Below the pieces are notes generated by a model. It saw nothing but the letters and a program-made list of their open reading frames with translations. It was not told the DNA's origin and made no database searches. The translations under genes were made by a program, and so were the position numbers. From Oleiagrimonas sp. C23AA (lineage in GTDB: Bacteria > Pseudomonadota > Gammaproteobacteria > Xanthomonadales > Rhodanobacteraceae), in the NCBI RefSeq assembly GCF_011759385.1, contig NZ_JAARLY010000003.1:372001-436000 (forward strand): a stretch of DNA of 64,000 nucleotides, read 5' to 3'. Each line of letters opens with the position of its first letter. The first letter of the stretch is position 1. Positions 1 to 8,143 of this stretch are shown one piece after another.

Positions 1-1407
1 GCGCTGGGCGTACTGGTATCCACTGCGCTGATGGCGCTGGCGCACCAGCGCGTGCAGCGACACTCGCGCCGCATGGATGTGGAATTGGAGCAGGCGCGCA
101 GTGCTCTGCACTTCCAGGCCTTTCACGACACCCTGACGGGGTTGCCCAACCGCGCCATGATGATGGAGAAGCTGCGCGATGCATTGCAGCGCCAGGAGCA
201 CTCCCCGGTCGCGGTGATGTTCATCGACCTTGATGGGTTCAAGACCATCAATGACTCGTTGGGCCATGAGGCGGGCGATATGTTCCTGTGTTCGGTGGCC
301 GCCGCTTTGCGCAACAGCGTGCGGGAGCGTGACACCGTGGCCCGCTTTGGCGGCGACGAGTTCGTGATTGCGCTGGAACGCTTTGGCGGCATGGACAACC
401 TGGTGCGCATATGCCGCAAGATCCTCGATCTGGTGTCGCGTCCGGTGGTCATGGATGGTCATCCAATGACCGTGTCGCCTTCCATTGGTGTGGCCCTGGC
501 CCCGCGCGACGGCAACGATGCCGAAACCCTGCTTCGCAATGCCGATGCCGCCATGTATGCGGTGAAGGAGACCGGCAAGGCGGATTTTCGTTTCTTCGAA
601 CGCGGCATGCATGAAATGGCGCGTGAGCGTCTGACCCTGACCATGGACCTGCGCGATGCGCTGATGCGTGAGCAGATCCGGGTGGTCTATCAGCCCAAGT
701 GGTCGCTATCCAGTGGTCAAGTGGTTGGTGTCGAGGCGCTGGCACGTTGGCACCATAACGAACGTGGCGAAGTGCCGCCGCTGGTTTTCGTGCCGGTGGC
801 CGAGCGTTCGGGCATGATCTCGATGCTGGGCGAGCAGGTATTAAAGCAGGTGCTGCGTCAGGTCGAACGTTGGGATGACGAGGGTTTGCACGTCGACTAT
901 GTGACGATCAATCTCTCGCTGCAGGAATTGCGCGCGCCCGCCTTTGCCGATCGGCTGTGCCGGCTGGTGCAAGAGCACGAGGTGGACCCGGCGCGGATCC
1001 GTTTTGAGATTACCGAGTCAACGGCGATGCGCGATCCCGAGCAGATGCTCGATCAGTTGCGTGATCTGCGTGATCGGGGATTTTCACTGCTGGTGGATGA
1101 CTTCGGCACGGGCTATTCCAGCCTGCAGTATCTGCGTCAGATGCCGGTTAGCACGATCAAGATCGATCAATCATTCGTGCGCGGCAGTCAGCAGAATTTT
1201 GCCGATCGGGAGATTACCGAAGCGATCGTCGCGCTGGCCAAGAAACTGCATCTGGAAACCGTGGCTGAGGGCGTGGAAACCCAGGCTCAGGTCAACTGGC
1301 TGCGCGACTTGGGGTGCGACGTGGCACAAGGCTTTTTCTTCAATCCACCGATGGCGCCCGAGGCCCTGGGCGAAGTGCTGCGCCGGGGCGCCTGCGCTCT
1401 TTCCTGA
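1..1407 (+). CDS. GGDEF-EAL bifunctional c-di-GMP protein (5' end outside window)
   Basis: The frame is open from base 1 and the first residues are hydrophobic, like the end of a membrane segment, so the true start lies upstream; an internal ATG at 31 is unlikely to be the start. A GGDEF domain follows, with an intact GGDEF motif (nt 349-363) and an RxxD inhibitory site (RERD) five residues before it. It is followed by an EAL domain with EALARW (EAL at nt 733-741), DDFGTGYSS and EGVET. All signature residues for both diguanylate cyclase and phosphodiesterase activity are present; which one dominates cannot be told. The protein is probably inner-membrane anchored with cytoplasmic catalytic domains. 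It ends 16 nt from the stop of the convergent GltB-like gene. Confidence 0.9.
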   Translation, partial: ALGVLVSTALMALAHQRVQRHSRRMDVELEQARSALHFQAFHDTLTGLPNRAMMMEKLRDALQRQEHSPVAVMFIDLDGFKTINDSLGHEAGDMFLCSVAAALRNSVRERDTVARFGGDEFVIALERFGGMDNLVRICRKILDLVSRPVVMDGHPMTVSPSIGVALAPRDGNDAETLLRNADAAMYAVKETGKADFRFFERGMHEMARERLTLTMDLRDALMREQIRVVYQPKWSLSSGQVVGVEALARWHHNERGEVPPLVFVPVAERSGMISMLGEQVLKQVLRQVERWDDEGLHVDYVTINLSLQELRAPAFADRLCRLVQEHEVDPARIRFEITESTAMRDPEQMLDQLRDLRDRGFSLLVDDFGTGYSSLQYLRQMPVSTIKIDQSFVRGSQQNFADREITEAIVALAKKLHLETVAEGVETQAQVNWLRDLGCDVAQGFFFNPPMAPEALGEVLRRGACALS

Positions 1408-1423
1408 GCGCTGGCGCCTGCTT

Positions 1424-2998
1424 TCAGAAGCGGTCGACGCTGGCGATATCCCAATCATGCTGCCAGTGTTTGGGCACCGGCCCGCTCAGGAACTCGCCCT
1501 CGCGAGCATAATAGAACAGCTCATCATAGGCCTCGGCCACACCGGCCGAGGCGCGGCGATAGATGCGATCCGGGCCAAGATCCTCCGGGCGCGAACAGCC
1601 CAGCGCGCCACACAGTTCCTTGAAACTGCTGATGGTGTTCTTGTGATAGCGCATCACATGCTGGGCGCGGTCATCCACATTGAGCGCGCGCGCACGTTTG
1701 GGGTCCTGCGTGGCCACGCCGGTGGGGCAGGTGTTGGTGTGGCAGCGCATGGCCTGGATGCAGCCGACGGCAAACATCATCGGCCGCGCCACGTTGCAGA
1801 CGTCGGCGCCCAGCGCGATCTTCATCACCATGTCGAAGCCTGAAACGACTTTGCCGCTGGCGATAAGGCGAATGTCCTTGCGCAGGTCCAGGCCGGTCAG
1901 CAGGCTGTGCACGAAGGGCAGTGCTTCGTTGATGGTAAGGCCGATGTTGTCGGAAAGCTCGATGGGCGCGGCGCCGGTACCACCCTCGGCGCCATCGATG
2001 GTGATGAAGTCCGGACGCACTCCGGTATCGAGCATGGCCTTGCAGATGCCCATGAATTCGCTGCGCCGACCCACACACAACTTGAAGCCCACCGGCTTGC
2101 CGTTGCACAGCTTGCGAAGGCGCACGATGAAGTCCATCAGCTCGCGCGGCGTGGAAAATTCCGGGTGCGAGGCGGGCGACAGACAGTCCTCGTTTTCGGG
2201 CACTTCGCGCACCTGTGCAATCTGTTTGTTGACCTTCGATGCCGGCAACATGCCGCCATGACCGGGCTTGGCGCCCTGCGAGATCTTGATCTCGATCATG
2301 CGGATTTCGTCCTTGTTCGACTTGGTGGCGAACTCGGCGTCATTGAAGCGACCTTCTTTGGTGCGGCAGCCGAAGTAGCCCGAACCGATTTCCCAGATCA
2401 CGTCTGCGCCGTATTCCAGATGGTAGGGAGTGAGGCCGCCTTCGCCGGTATCCTGGGCAAAGCCGCCCAGCTTCGCGCCCTGGTTCATCGCCAGCACCGC
2501 ATTGCTTGATAGCGCGCCAAAGCTCATCGCCGAGATGTTCATGCGCGAGCTGTTATAGGGCTTGGTGCATTGCGGCCCACCGATGGTCACGCGCATGCAG
2601 TCATCGTTAACGTCTTTGACGGAAATCGAATGCAGGGCAAAGTTGAAGCCCTCCGCATCAACGTCGTACTCGGTTCCAAAAGGGTGCGTGCCAGCGTTCC
2701 CGGCGCCGCGCGACTTGATCAGGTCGCGCTGCTGGCGGTTGAACGGACGGCCGCTCTTGTCATCTTCCAGAAAATACTGGCGAATCTCCGGACTGATGAA
2801 TTCCATCACGTAGCGGATGTGGCCGATGACCGGATAGTTGGACAGTACGTTGTGGGTGGAGAAAACGTCATATACGCCCAGCCCAATCAGTGGCACCACC
2901 ACGATCAAGGCGTACAGCGCGCCTGGGTGCCAGGGCGCCAGCGCCGCGATGGCGGCCAAAGCCAGCACACTCAGTACGTAGAAGACGATTCGCCACAT
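1424..2998 (-). CDS. Membrane-anchored FMN-binding glutamate synthase family protein (GltB-like)
   Basis: This 524-residue protein has two hydrophobic segments at about residues 3-22 and 28-44, then a domain like the FMN/Fe-S synthase domain of glutamate synthase. Cys413, Cys419 and Cys424 have the C-x5-C-x4-C spacing of the 3Fe-4S site, followed by PTGVATQ. Glycine-rich FMN/phosphate motifs (GAEGGTGAAP, ASGKVVSGFD) are present. It lacks the N-terminal glutamine amidotransferase domain of GltB, and no GltD subunit is nearby, so it cannot be an ordinary NADPH-GOGAT. Stand-alone proteins of this family are widespread and their physiological reaction is poorly defined. It is transcribed divergently from the small gene at 3185. 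Confidence 0.85.
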   Translation of the reverse strand: MWRIVFYVLSVLALAAIAALAPWHPGALYALIVVVPLIGLGVYDVFSTHNVLSNYPVIGHIRYVMEFISPEIRQYFLEDDKSGRPFNRQQRDLIKSRGAGNAGTHPFGTEYDVDAEGFNFALHSISVKDVNDDCMRVTIGGPQCTKPYNSSRMNISAMSFGALSSNAVLAMNQGAKLGGFAQDTGEGGLTPYHLEYGADVIWEIGSGYFGCRTKEGRFNDAEFATKSNKDEIRMIEIKISQGAKPGHGGMLPASKVNKQIAQVREVPENEDCLSPASHPEFSTPRELMDFIVRLRKLCNGKPVGFKLCVGRRSEFMGICKAMLDTGVRPDFITIDGAEGGTGAAPIELSDNIGLTINEALPFVHSLLTGLDLRKDIRLIASGKVVSGFDMVMKIALGADVCNVARPMMFAVGCIQAMRCHTNTCPTGVATQDPKRARALNVDDRAQHVMRYHKNTISSFKELCGALGCSRPEDLGPDRIYRRASAGVAEAYDELFYYAREGEFLSGPVPKHWQHDWDIASVDRF

Positions 2999-3184
2999 GG
3001 ATCAGGCTCCTTGCATGGATGCGGCGGGCAGTGCCGACCGCCGTTGACAGGTGTATTCACCAAGGATGCACCGGCGCCCGTCATGTCGCAGTGAAATGTG
3101 AACGAGACGGGTGAACATAGAGTCGCCATTCATTTGCCCGTCCCCATGATGGCCATCAACCCAACCAAGATGGAGGCAACGCTC

Positions 3185-3484
3185 ATGAATGATCGAGCCG
3201 AATGGAATACCGTCTGGGAAGGCGATATCGAGCAGCGCTCGCTGAGCATCGAACGCAACCCCGAGTCGGGCTTTTACAAAGTTCAGGCTACCCAGAACCG
3301 CCACGATGAGGGCATTGCCTATCAGGAAGGCAAGGACTACGCCCACGTCAGTCCCGCCAGCAAGGGTGAAGCAGTGGAAGCAGAGGCGTCCTCGCCGCAG
3401 ATGCTCAAGGAGGTGCTGACCGAGATGCATTTTTCCACCGAGGCGGTAAATCAGGTATTGGACAGGGCGGATATCAAGGCATGA
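3185..3484 (+). CDS. Small acidic hypothetical protein
   Basis: This is a 99-residue soluble protein that I do not recognise. The start is set by GGAGG at 3172-3176, eight bases before the ATG at 3185; an upstream in-frame ATG at 3098 has no such site. There is no signal peptide, membrane segment or Cys pair. The composition is polar and acidic (WEGDIEQRSLSIERN, then SSPQMLKEVLTEMHFS). The second half looks helical and could be an interaction segment. The gene stands alone between the GltB-like gene and the GGDEF gene. Codon use looks like the neighbours, so I take it as real. Confidence 0.65.
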   Translation: MNDRAEWNTVWEGDIEQRSLSIERNPESGFYKVQATQNRHDEGIAYQEGKDYAHVSPASKGEAVEAEASSPQMLKEVLTEMHFSTEAVNQVLDRADIKA

Positions 3485-3665
3485 ACAGGCACTGCGAAGG
3501 CAGTGGCATGGCTCCGGCGTCACAGCAGTATGTGGCGCCGGTTTTGTGTGGGCCTGTCACCGGGATCCGGGCATGAGCGTGCCCGCCGGTCCGGCAGCCC
3601 TCCCCAAGGTTTGCTCGGCGTATGATGAACATGGGCGATTGCGGGGTGGATGGGCGGTCAGCGCC

Positions 3666-4730
3666 ATGGCACGTCAGCAGATCAATACCGAGCGAGCAAT
3701 GATCGGGCGGCTGCACCGTCTGCGCGCACTGGGACTTGGTCTGGGCGCGGTTTGCGTGGGGGGTACCCTGGCACAGCTCGGTGCCCCCTGGTGGGCTTGG
3801 TTGCTGCTGGCCTTGCAAGGGTTGCTCTGGCCGCATGCGGCACGCTGGTTGGCGCTGCATTCGCGTTCACCACGCGAGGCCGAGTTTCGACATCTGGTTC
3901 TCGACTGTGCGGCCGGTGGCGCCTGGGTCGCCGCCATGCAGTTCAGCCTGGTGCCGTCGGCGGTAACCGTCGCCATGCTGGCGATGGCCTGCGTCAGCAC
4001 GGGGGGCTGGCGGCAACTTTTGCACGCCTTGAGTGCCCAGGTGATTGCTTGTGCGGGCGTGGCGGCGCTCAACAATTTTGCCGCCCAGCCGCAGAGCACC
4101 GTGCTGGAGATGCTGGCGGCGTTGCCGTTGCTGATGTTGTATCCGGTGGCCGTGGCATCGGCAACCTATCGACTGGCGCTGCGTTTTCGCAACCAGAATC
4201 GGTTGCTGGCCAAGCTCAACCGGACCGAAGCGCTGACCGGTCTGCCCAATCGACGCTATTGGGAAGAGGTCGCCACGACGGAGCTGGCACGGGTGCAACA
4301 GGGTCATGGCAGCGCCGTTTTGGCAATGATCGATATCGATCATTTCAAGCGCATCAACGACAGCCTTGGGCACACCACGGGTGACGCGCTGCTCCGTCGT
4401 CTGGCGCAGATTGTGCGCGGCTGTATTCGCAAGGGCGATACCCCTGGCCGCTATGGGGGTGACGAATTTGGGCTGGTCATGCCCAACATCGGCCTGCGCG
4501 ATGCGGAAGTCATCGCCGAGGCCATTCGTAGCCGCGCGGCCGCCTGCCTGGATGAAGAGGGCGTGCGCTGGACGGTGAGCATCGGTCTTGCCGAAGCAAG
4601 TGCCGATACGCTGGACACCTTGAGCTGGATCAGCGGTGCCGATGCCGAGCTGTATCGTGCCAAATCCCAGGGGCGTAACCGGGTTTGCTCGGCGCCCGCC
4701 GAGCTGGGCGAATCACGCACTTCATCCTGA
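3666..4730 (+). CDS. MASE2-GGDEF membrane diguanylate cyclase
   Basis: The predicted 354-residue protein opens with a MASE2-type membrane sensor region of several hydrophobic helices (residues ~15-175). It carries typical MASE2 signatures: GLGLGAVCVGG, WPHAAR, EFRHLVLDCAAGGAW and ACVSTGGW. A C-terminal GGDEF domain (~190-345) follows, with TGLPNRRYW, an intact RYGGDEF active site, and an RKGD allosteric I-site five residues upstream. It should make c-di-GMP under product inhibition. The ATG at 3666 was chosen because MASE2 homology begins just after it; the in-frame ATG at 3546 would add a non-conserved leader. It is the second c-di-GMP gene within 5 kb, but the two are not in one operon. Confidence 0.85.
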   Translation: MARQQINTERAMIGRLHRLRALGLGLGAVCVGGTLAQLGAPWWAWLLLALQGLLWPHAARWLALHSRSPREAEFRHLVLDCAAGGAWVAAMQFSLVPSAVTVAMLAMACVSTGGWRQLLHALSAQVIACAGVAALNNFAAQPQSTVLEMLAALPLLMLYPVAVASATYRLALRFRNQNRLLAKLNRTEALTGLPNRRYWEEVATTELARVQQGHGSAVLAMIDIDHFKRINDSLGHTTGDALLRRLAQIVRGCIRKGDTPGRYGGDEFGLVMPNIGLRDAEVIAEAIRSRAAACLDEEGVRWTVSIGLAEASADTLDTLSWISGADAELYRAKSQGRNRVCSAPAELGESRTSS

Positions 4731-4797
4731 GCTGGCCGCACGGGCCACGCTTGCTTTGGGTTAAGCTGACCGGCCTTAGCCACAGCCGGATGTTCGC

Positions 4798-5403
4798 ATG
4801 CTTGTCACCCTGTTGCTGATTGCCGCGACCGGCATCGTGTCGTTCATGGCCTTCAGCCGTGCCTCGCTGACCCAGCGTCTGGTGTTGTGGCCGCCGGCGA
4901 TTCAGCGAGGCCAGGCCTATCGCCTGCTCAGCTACGGTCTGGTGCATGCAGACATGCAACACCTCTTGTTCAACATGATCACGCTGTTCTTTTTCGGTCG
5001 AGCCATCGAGGGCTTCTTTGCCGAGCGTATCGGTGAACTGGGGTTTGCGCTGTTCTATGCCAGTGCCTTGATCGTGTCGATCGCCCCCAGTTACCTAAAG
5101 CATCGCCGTGATGGCGCCTACATCAGTATGGGGGCGTCGGGAGCCGTGTCGGCGGTGCTGTTTGCCTTCATCCTGCTTTCGCCATGGTCGCTGATTTTCG
5201 TTTTCATCGTGCCGCTGCCGGCCATTCTCTACGCCGCCATGTATGTGGGTTACTCGATATGGGCCGAGCGCCGCGGCAATGACAATGTCAATCACAGTGC
5301 GCATCTGTGGGGTGGGCTGTACGGCATCATATTCACGCTGCTGATGGAGCCGCGCGTGGGCGGTGTATTCCTGACACGCCTGCTGCACCCTTCCTTTGGC
5401 TGA
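4798..5403 (+). CDS. Rhomboid family intramembrane serine protease
   Basis: This 201-residue polytopic membrane protein has about six hydrophobic helices. The catalytic Ser is Ser114 in GASG after a hydrophobic stretch. The catalytic His is His169 in the helix motif AHLWGGLYG. His55 and Asn59 (HLLFN) match the oxyanion-stabilising residues of GlpG. It is expected to cleave transmembrane helices of membrane substrates within the inner membrane; the substrate is unknown. It lacks the cytoplasmic N-terminal domain of GlpG, so it is the short rhomboid type. The lipid-kinase gene begins 56 nt downstream on the same strand and may be co-transcribed. Confidence 0.9.
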   Translation: MLVTLLLIAATGIVSFMAFSRASLTQRLVLWPPAIQRGQAYRLLSYGLVHADMQHLLFNMITLFFFGRAIEGFFAERIGELGFALFYASALIVSIAPSYLKHRRDGAYISMGASGAVSAVLFAFILLSPWSLIFVFIVPLPAILYAAMYVGYSIWAERRGNDNVNHSAHLWGGLYGIIFTLLMEPRVGGVFLTRLLHPSFG

Positions 5404-5459
5404 ACAGCGGTTGGGAGGGCTCAGACCTCTTTCATCATCGGGCGGCTATAAACGCCGGT

Positions 5460-6473
5460 ATGAGCATCTCTGACGCCCGGGATCAGGGGACCGGACCAGA
5501 AACACCCCAGGACGCGACCGCACTAGCACCGGACGCGCCATTTTTTATCGTGCTCAACGGAGGTTCCGGCAGCGACGGGCTCGATGAGCGCAAGCAGCAT
5601 GTGGCACGCGTGCTCGAGCAGGCCGGGCGTCGGCATGAATTTCTGATTACCAGCACGCCGTCGGAGCTGCCGGATCTGGCCACGCAGGCCTGCAAGAAGG
5701 CCCACGCCGAAAACGGCGCGGTGGTGGTGGCCGGTGGCGATGGCTCCATCAATACGGTAGTCAAGCAGATACTGGGCAGTGACGTACCACTGGGCCTGCT
5801 GCCACAGGGAACCTTCAACTACAACGGTCGTAACCGCGGCATCCCCGAGGAATTGGAGGACGCCGTGCGCGCGCTGTTGCGTGCGCACGTTGAGCCGGTG
5901 CAGGTCGGGAGGGTCAATGACGAAGTGTTCATGGTCAATGCCAGCCTGGGCCTGTATCCGCAGTTGCTGGAAGACCGAGAGGGCTTCAAGCAACGCTTCG
6001 GGCGCAGCCGGCTGGTGGCGATGGTGTCCGGGCTGGTGTCGCTGCTGCGCGACTACCATCGCCTGAGCCTGGAGGTCGAGTGCGACGGTGACCGACAGGT
6101 ACTGGAAACCAGCACGCTGGTGGTCGGCAACAATCGTCTGCAACTGGAGCAGATCGGCATCGACAGCGCCGCCCAGGTCGAGCAGGGGCGACTGGTCGGT
6201 ATCGCGGTGAGCCCGATCGGAGCACCATCGCTGCTCTGGCTGGCGTTGCGCGGGCTTATGGGCCGGCTGGGCGATGACGACAACGAGCGCACCGTGGTGT
6301 TTCGCGAGCTTTGCGTGCGCTCACTGGGGCGGCGCAAGCATCACGGCCATATCAAGGTGGCCGTCGATGGTGAACTGTGCAAGATGTCGCTGCCGCTGCG
6401 CTTTCGTGTCGATCCATCGCCCCTGCAGTTGTTGGTTCCACACGCCGACGATGCGCGGCGGGAGGCGCCGTGA
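5460..6473 (+). CDS. Diacylglycerol kinase catalytic-domain lipid kinase (YegS/DAGK family)
   Basis: This 337-residue protein carries the DAGK catalytic fold: N-terminal FIVLNGGSGS, then the nucleotide-binding VAGGDGSINTV motif and LPQGTFNYNGRN. The C-terminal half is the beta-rich lipid-kinase domain. It should phosphorylate a lipid-type hydroxyl with ATP; the substrate (diacylglycerol, sphingoid base or other) cannot be read from sequence. I used the ATG at 5460 because the frame upstream lies inside the rhomboid gene and has no family similarity. Its stop overlaps the GTG of the next gene by four bases, so the kinase and the phosphoesterase are translationally coupled. Confidence 0.87.
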   Translation: MSISDARDQGTGPETPQDATALAPDAPFFIVLNGGSGSDGLDERKQHVARVLEQAGRRHEFLITSTPSELPDLATQACKKAHAENGAVVVAGGDGSINTVVKQILGSDVPLGLLPQGTFNYNGRNRGIPEELEDAVRALLRAHVEPVQVGRVNDEVFMVNASLGLYPQLLEDREGFKQRFGRSRLVAMVSGLVSLLRDYHRLSLEVECDGDRQVLETSTLVVGNNRLQLEQIGIDSAAQVEQGRLVGIAVSPIGAPSLLWLALRGLMGRLGDDDNERTVVFRELCVRSLGRRKHHGHIKVAVDGELCKMSLPLRFRVDPSPLQLLVPHADDARREAP

Positions 6474-7318
6474 GTCAGCTGCTGCAGATCTCCGATACGC
6501 ACTTTGGCACCGAGCGCCCGCAGGCGGTGGAGGCGTTGTTGCGCCTGGCGCGTGATCTCAAGCCCGACGTGGTGGTGATTTCAGGCGATATCACCCAGCG
6601 CGCGCGCCGCGACCAGTTTCGCGCCGCCGGTCATTTCGTCGAGCGCCTGCCGGAAAGCGCCCGTGTGATTGTGCCCGGCAATCACGATATCCCGCTCTAC
6701 AATTTATACGCCCGGCTGTCACAACCCTACGCCGGCTATCGGCGAGTGTTCGGACGCGATCTGGAGCCGGTCTGGGAAAGTGACGACATGCTGGTGGTGG
6801 GGCTCAATACCACCCGCTACTACCGGCACAAGGACGGTGAGATTTCCGCCTCGCAGGTCGGGCGGGTCTGCGCCATGCTGGCCGAATCGCCCGAGTCGCA
6901 GCTGCGCGTGGTGGTCACCCACCAGCCGATGCATGTGATTCGGCCCACTGACGAGGCCAATCTGTTGCACGGTGCCGAGGAGGCCGCCTACGCCTTGGTG
7001 GGAGCGGGCGTGGACGTGTTGATGGGCGGGCATATTCACCTGCCATACGCGCGGCCGCTGCGCGAGCGCTATCCGGAGTTGCCACGCGATGCCTGGGTGG
7101 TACAGGCAGGCACGGCGGTATCGCATCGCCTGCGTGGTGACATTTCCAATTCGGTCAACACCATTTCCTACGACGCGCGCATGCGCCCGCTCAACTTTCT
7201 TTCAAGGCGCTGGGACTACGACCAGGCCAATGATGCTTTCGTTGAGGCCGAGCGACGGCTGATCGACCTGGACCGTGGTGGAGTTGCCCACCATCCGGCC
7301 GAGGCGCGCAGCGCCTGA
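6470..7318 (+). CDS. Calcineurin-like metallophosphoesterase
   Basis: The 282-residue protein has the full series of metal-binding motifs of calcineurin-like phosphoesterases: ISDTHFG (D, H), SGDIT (GD), PGNHD (GNHD), VVTHQPMH and GGHIHLPY. The start is GTG at 6470, preceded by GGAGG at 6461-6465; the four-base GTGA overlap with the kinase stop supports it. It is likely a cytoplasmic di-metal phosphodiesterase or phosphatase of the Icc/CpdA-like group, but I cannot assign cAMP as substrate. Coupling to a lipid kinase raises the possibility of a phospholipid-related substrate, which is inference only. Confidence 0.88.
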   Translation: MSQLLQISDTHFGTERPQAVEALLRLARDLKPDVVVISGDITQRARRDQFRAAGHFVERLPESARVIVPGNHDIPLYNLYARLSQPYAGYRRVFGRDLEPVWESDDMLVVGLNTTRYYRHKDGEISASQVGRVCAMLAESPESQLRVVVTHQPMHVIRPTDEANLLHGAEEAAYALVGAGVDVLMGGHIHLPYARPLRERYPELPRDAWVVQAGTAVSHRLRGDISNSVNTISYDARMRPLNFLSRRWDYDQANDAFVEAERRLIDLDRGGVAHHPAEARSA

Positions 7319-7461
7319 ACCGGCGCCATCGGTTCACACCGATACAACATTCCCTTCGCGCCGCTCTGGCGTGCTGGCCCCCAGCATGGAACCCGACGCA
7401 CCGGCAGCGACGGCGCTGCCGCGTGTTTCCCCCGTCACACGCAATCTACGCGAGGTATTCC

Positions 7462-8034
7462 ATGAGCCGCACGATCGAGAACAAGAAAGTCGCCATTGTG
7501 GCCACCCACGGCTTTGAGCAGTCCGAGCTGGAGCAGCCGCTCAAGGCGCTGCGCGAAGCCGGCGCCCAGGTGCATGTGGTGTCGCCCGAGAGCGGCAAGA
7601 TTCAGGGTTTTGAGCACACCGAGAAGGGCCGCGAAGTGGGTGTGGACAAGGCCGTGGCCGACGTGTCGGCCGACGACTACGATGCGCTGGTGATTCCCGG
7701 TGGCCTGTTCAATCCCGACCAACTGCGCCATAACGATCAGGTACTGAGCTTCGCCAAGGGCTTCTTCAAGGCGGGCAAGCCGGTTGGCGCGATCTGCCAT
7801 GGTCCCTGGGTGCTGATCAATGCCGAGCTGGTGCAGGGGCGCAAGATGACCTCCGTCGGCTCGATCCAGAAGGATCTCGCCAACGCCGGTGCCGACTGGG
7901 TCGATCAGGAAGTGGTGGTCGACAAGGGGCTGGTCACCAGTCGTACGCCGAAGGACCTGCCGGCCTTCTGCAGCAAGCTGATCGAGGAGATTGCCGAAGG
8001 CAAGCACGCCGGGCAGAAGCGTTCGGCCGCCTGA
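7462..8034 (+). CDS. DJ-1/PfpI family protein (type 1 glutamine amidotransferase-like)
   Basis: This 190-residue protein belongs to the PfpI/YhbO/DJ-1 superfamily. The nucleophilic elbow is AICHGPW with Cys112 and His113. The conserved acidic residue that tunes the Cys lies in the FEQSEL segment near residues 18-23. Members have been described as intracellular proteases, chaperones or protein/nucleotide deglycases; this copy is best called a stress-type PfpI homologue. The start at 7462 follows CGAGG at 7451-7455; an in-frame ATG at 7423 adds an unconserved leader. It is a single-gene unit that ends at a strong terminator. Confidence 0.88.
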   Translation: MSRTIENKKVAIVATHGFEQSELEQPLKALREAGAQVHVVSPESGKIQGFEHTEKGREVGVDKAVADVSADDYDALVIPGGLFNPDQLRHNDQVLSFAKGFFKAGKPVGAICHGPWVLINAELVQGRKMTSVGSIQKDLANAGADWVDQEVVVDKGLVTSRTPKDLPAFCSKLIEEIAEGKHAGQKRSAA

Positions 8035-8092
8035 CCTTGGCAAGACCTGGAGCATCCTTTCGGTTCAGAGTGTCGGAAGGAATGCGGCAAGG

Positions 8093-8125
8093 AAAAAGCG
8101 CCTGCGTTGTGCAGGCGCTTTTTTT
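8093..8125 (+). terminator. Rho-independent terminator after the PfpI-family gene
   Basis: A perfect GC-rich stem (GCGCCTGC with GCAGGCGC, five-base loop GTTGT) is flanked by five A on the left and a run of T on the right. The A/T flanks make it functional in both directions, fitting its place between the convergent PfpI and dacB genes. Confidence 0.85.
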
Positions 8126-8143
8126 GTACCCGCCGCGATCGCG

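Noticed and set aside
13-600. Start of the GGDEF-EAL gene at ATG 31
   Set aside because: The frame is open to base 1 with hydrophobic residues before the ATG, so the gene is truncated by the window rather than starting there.
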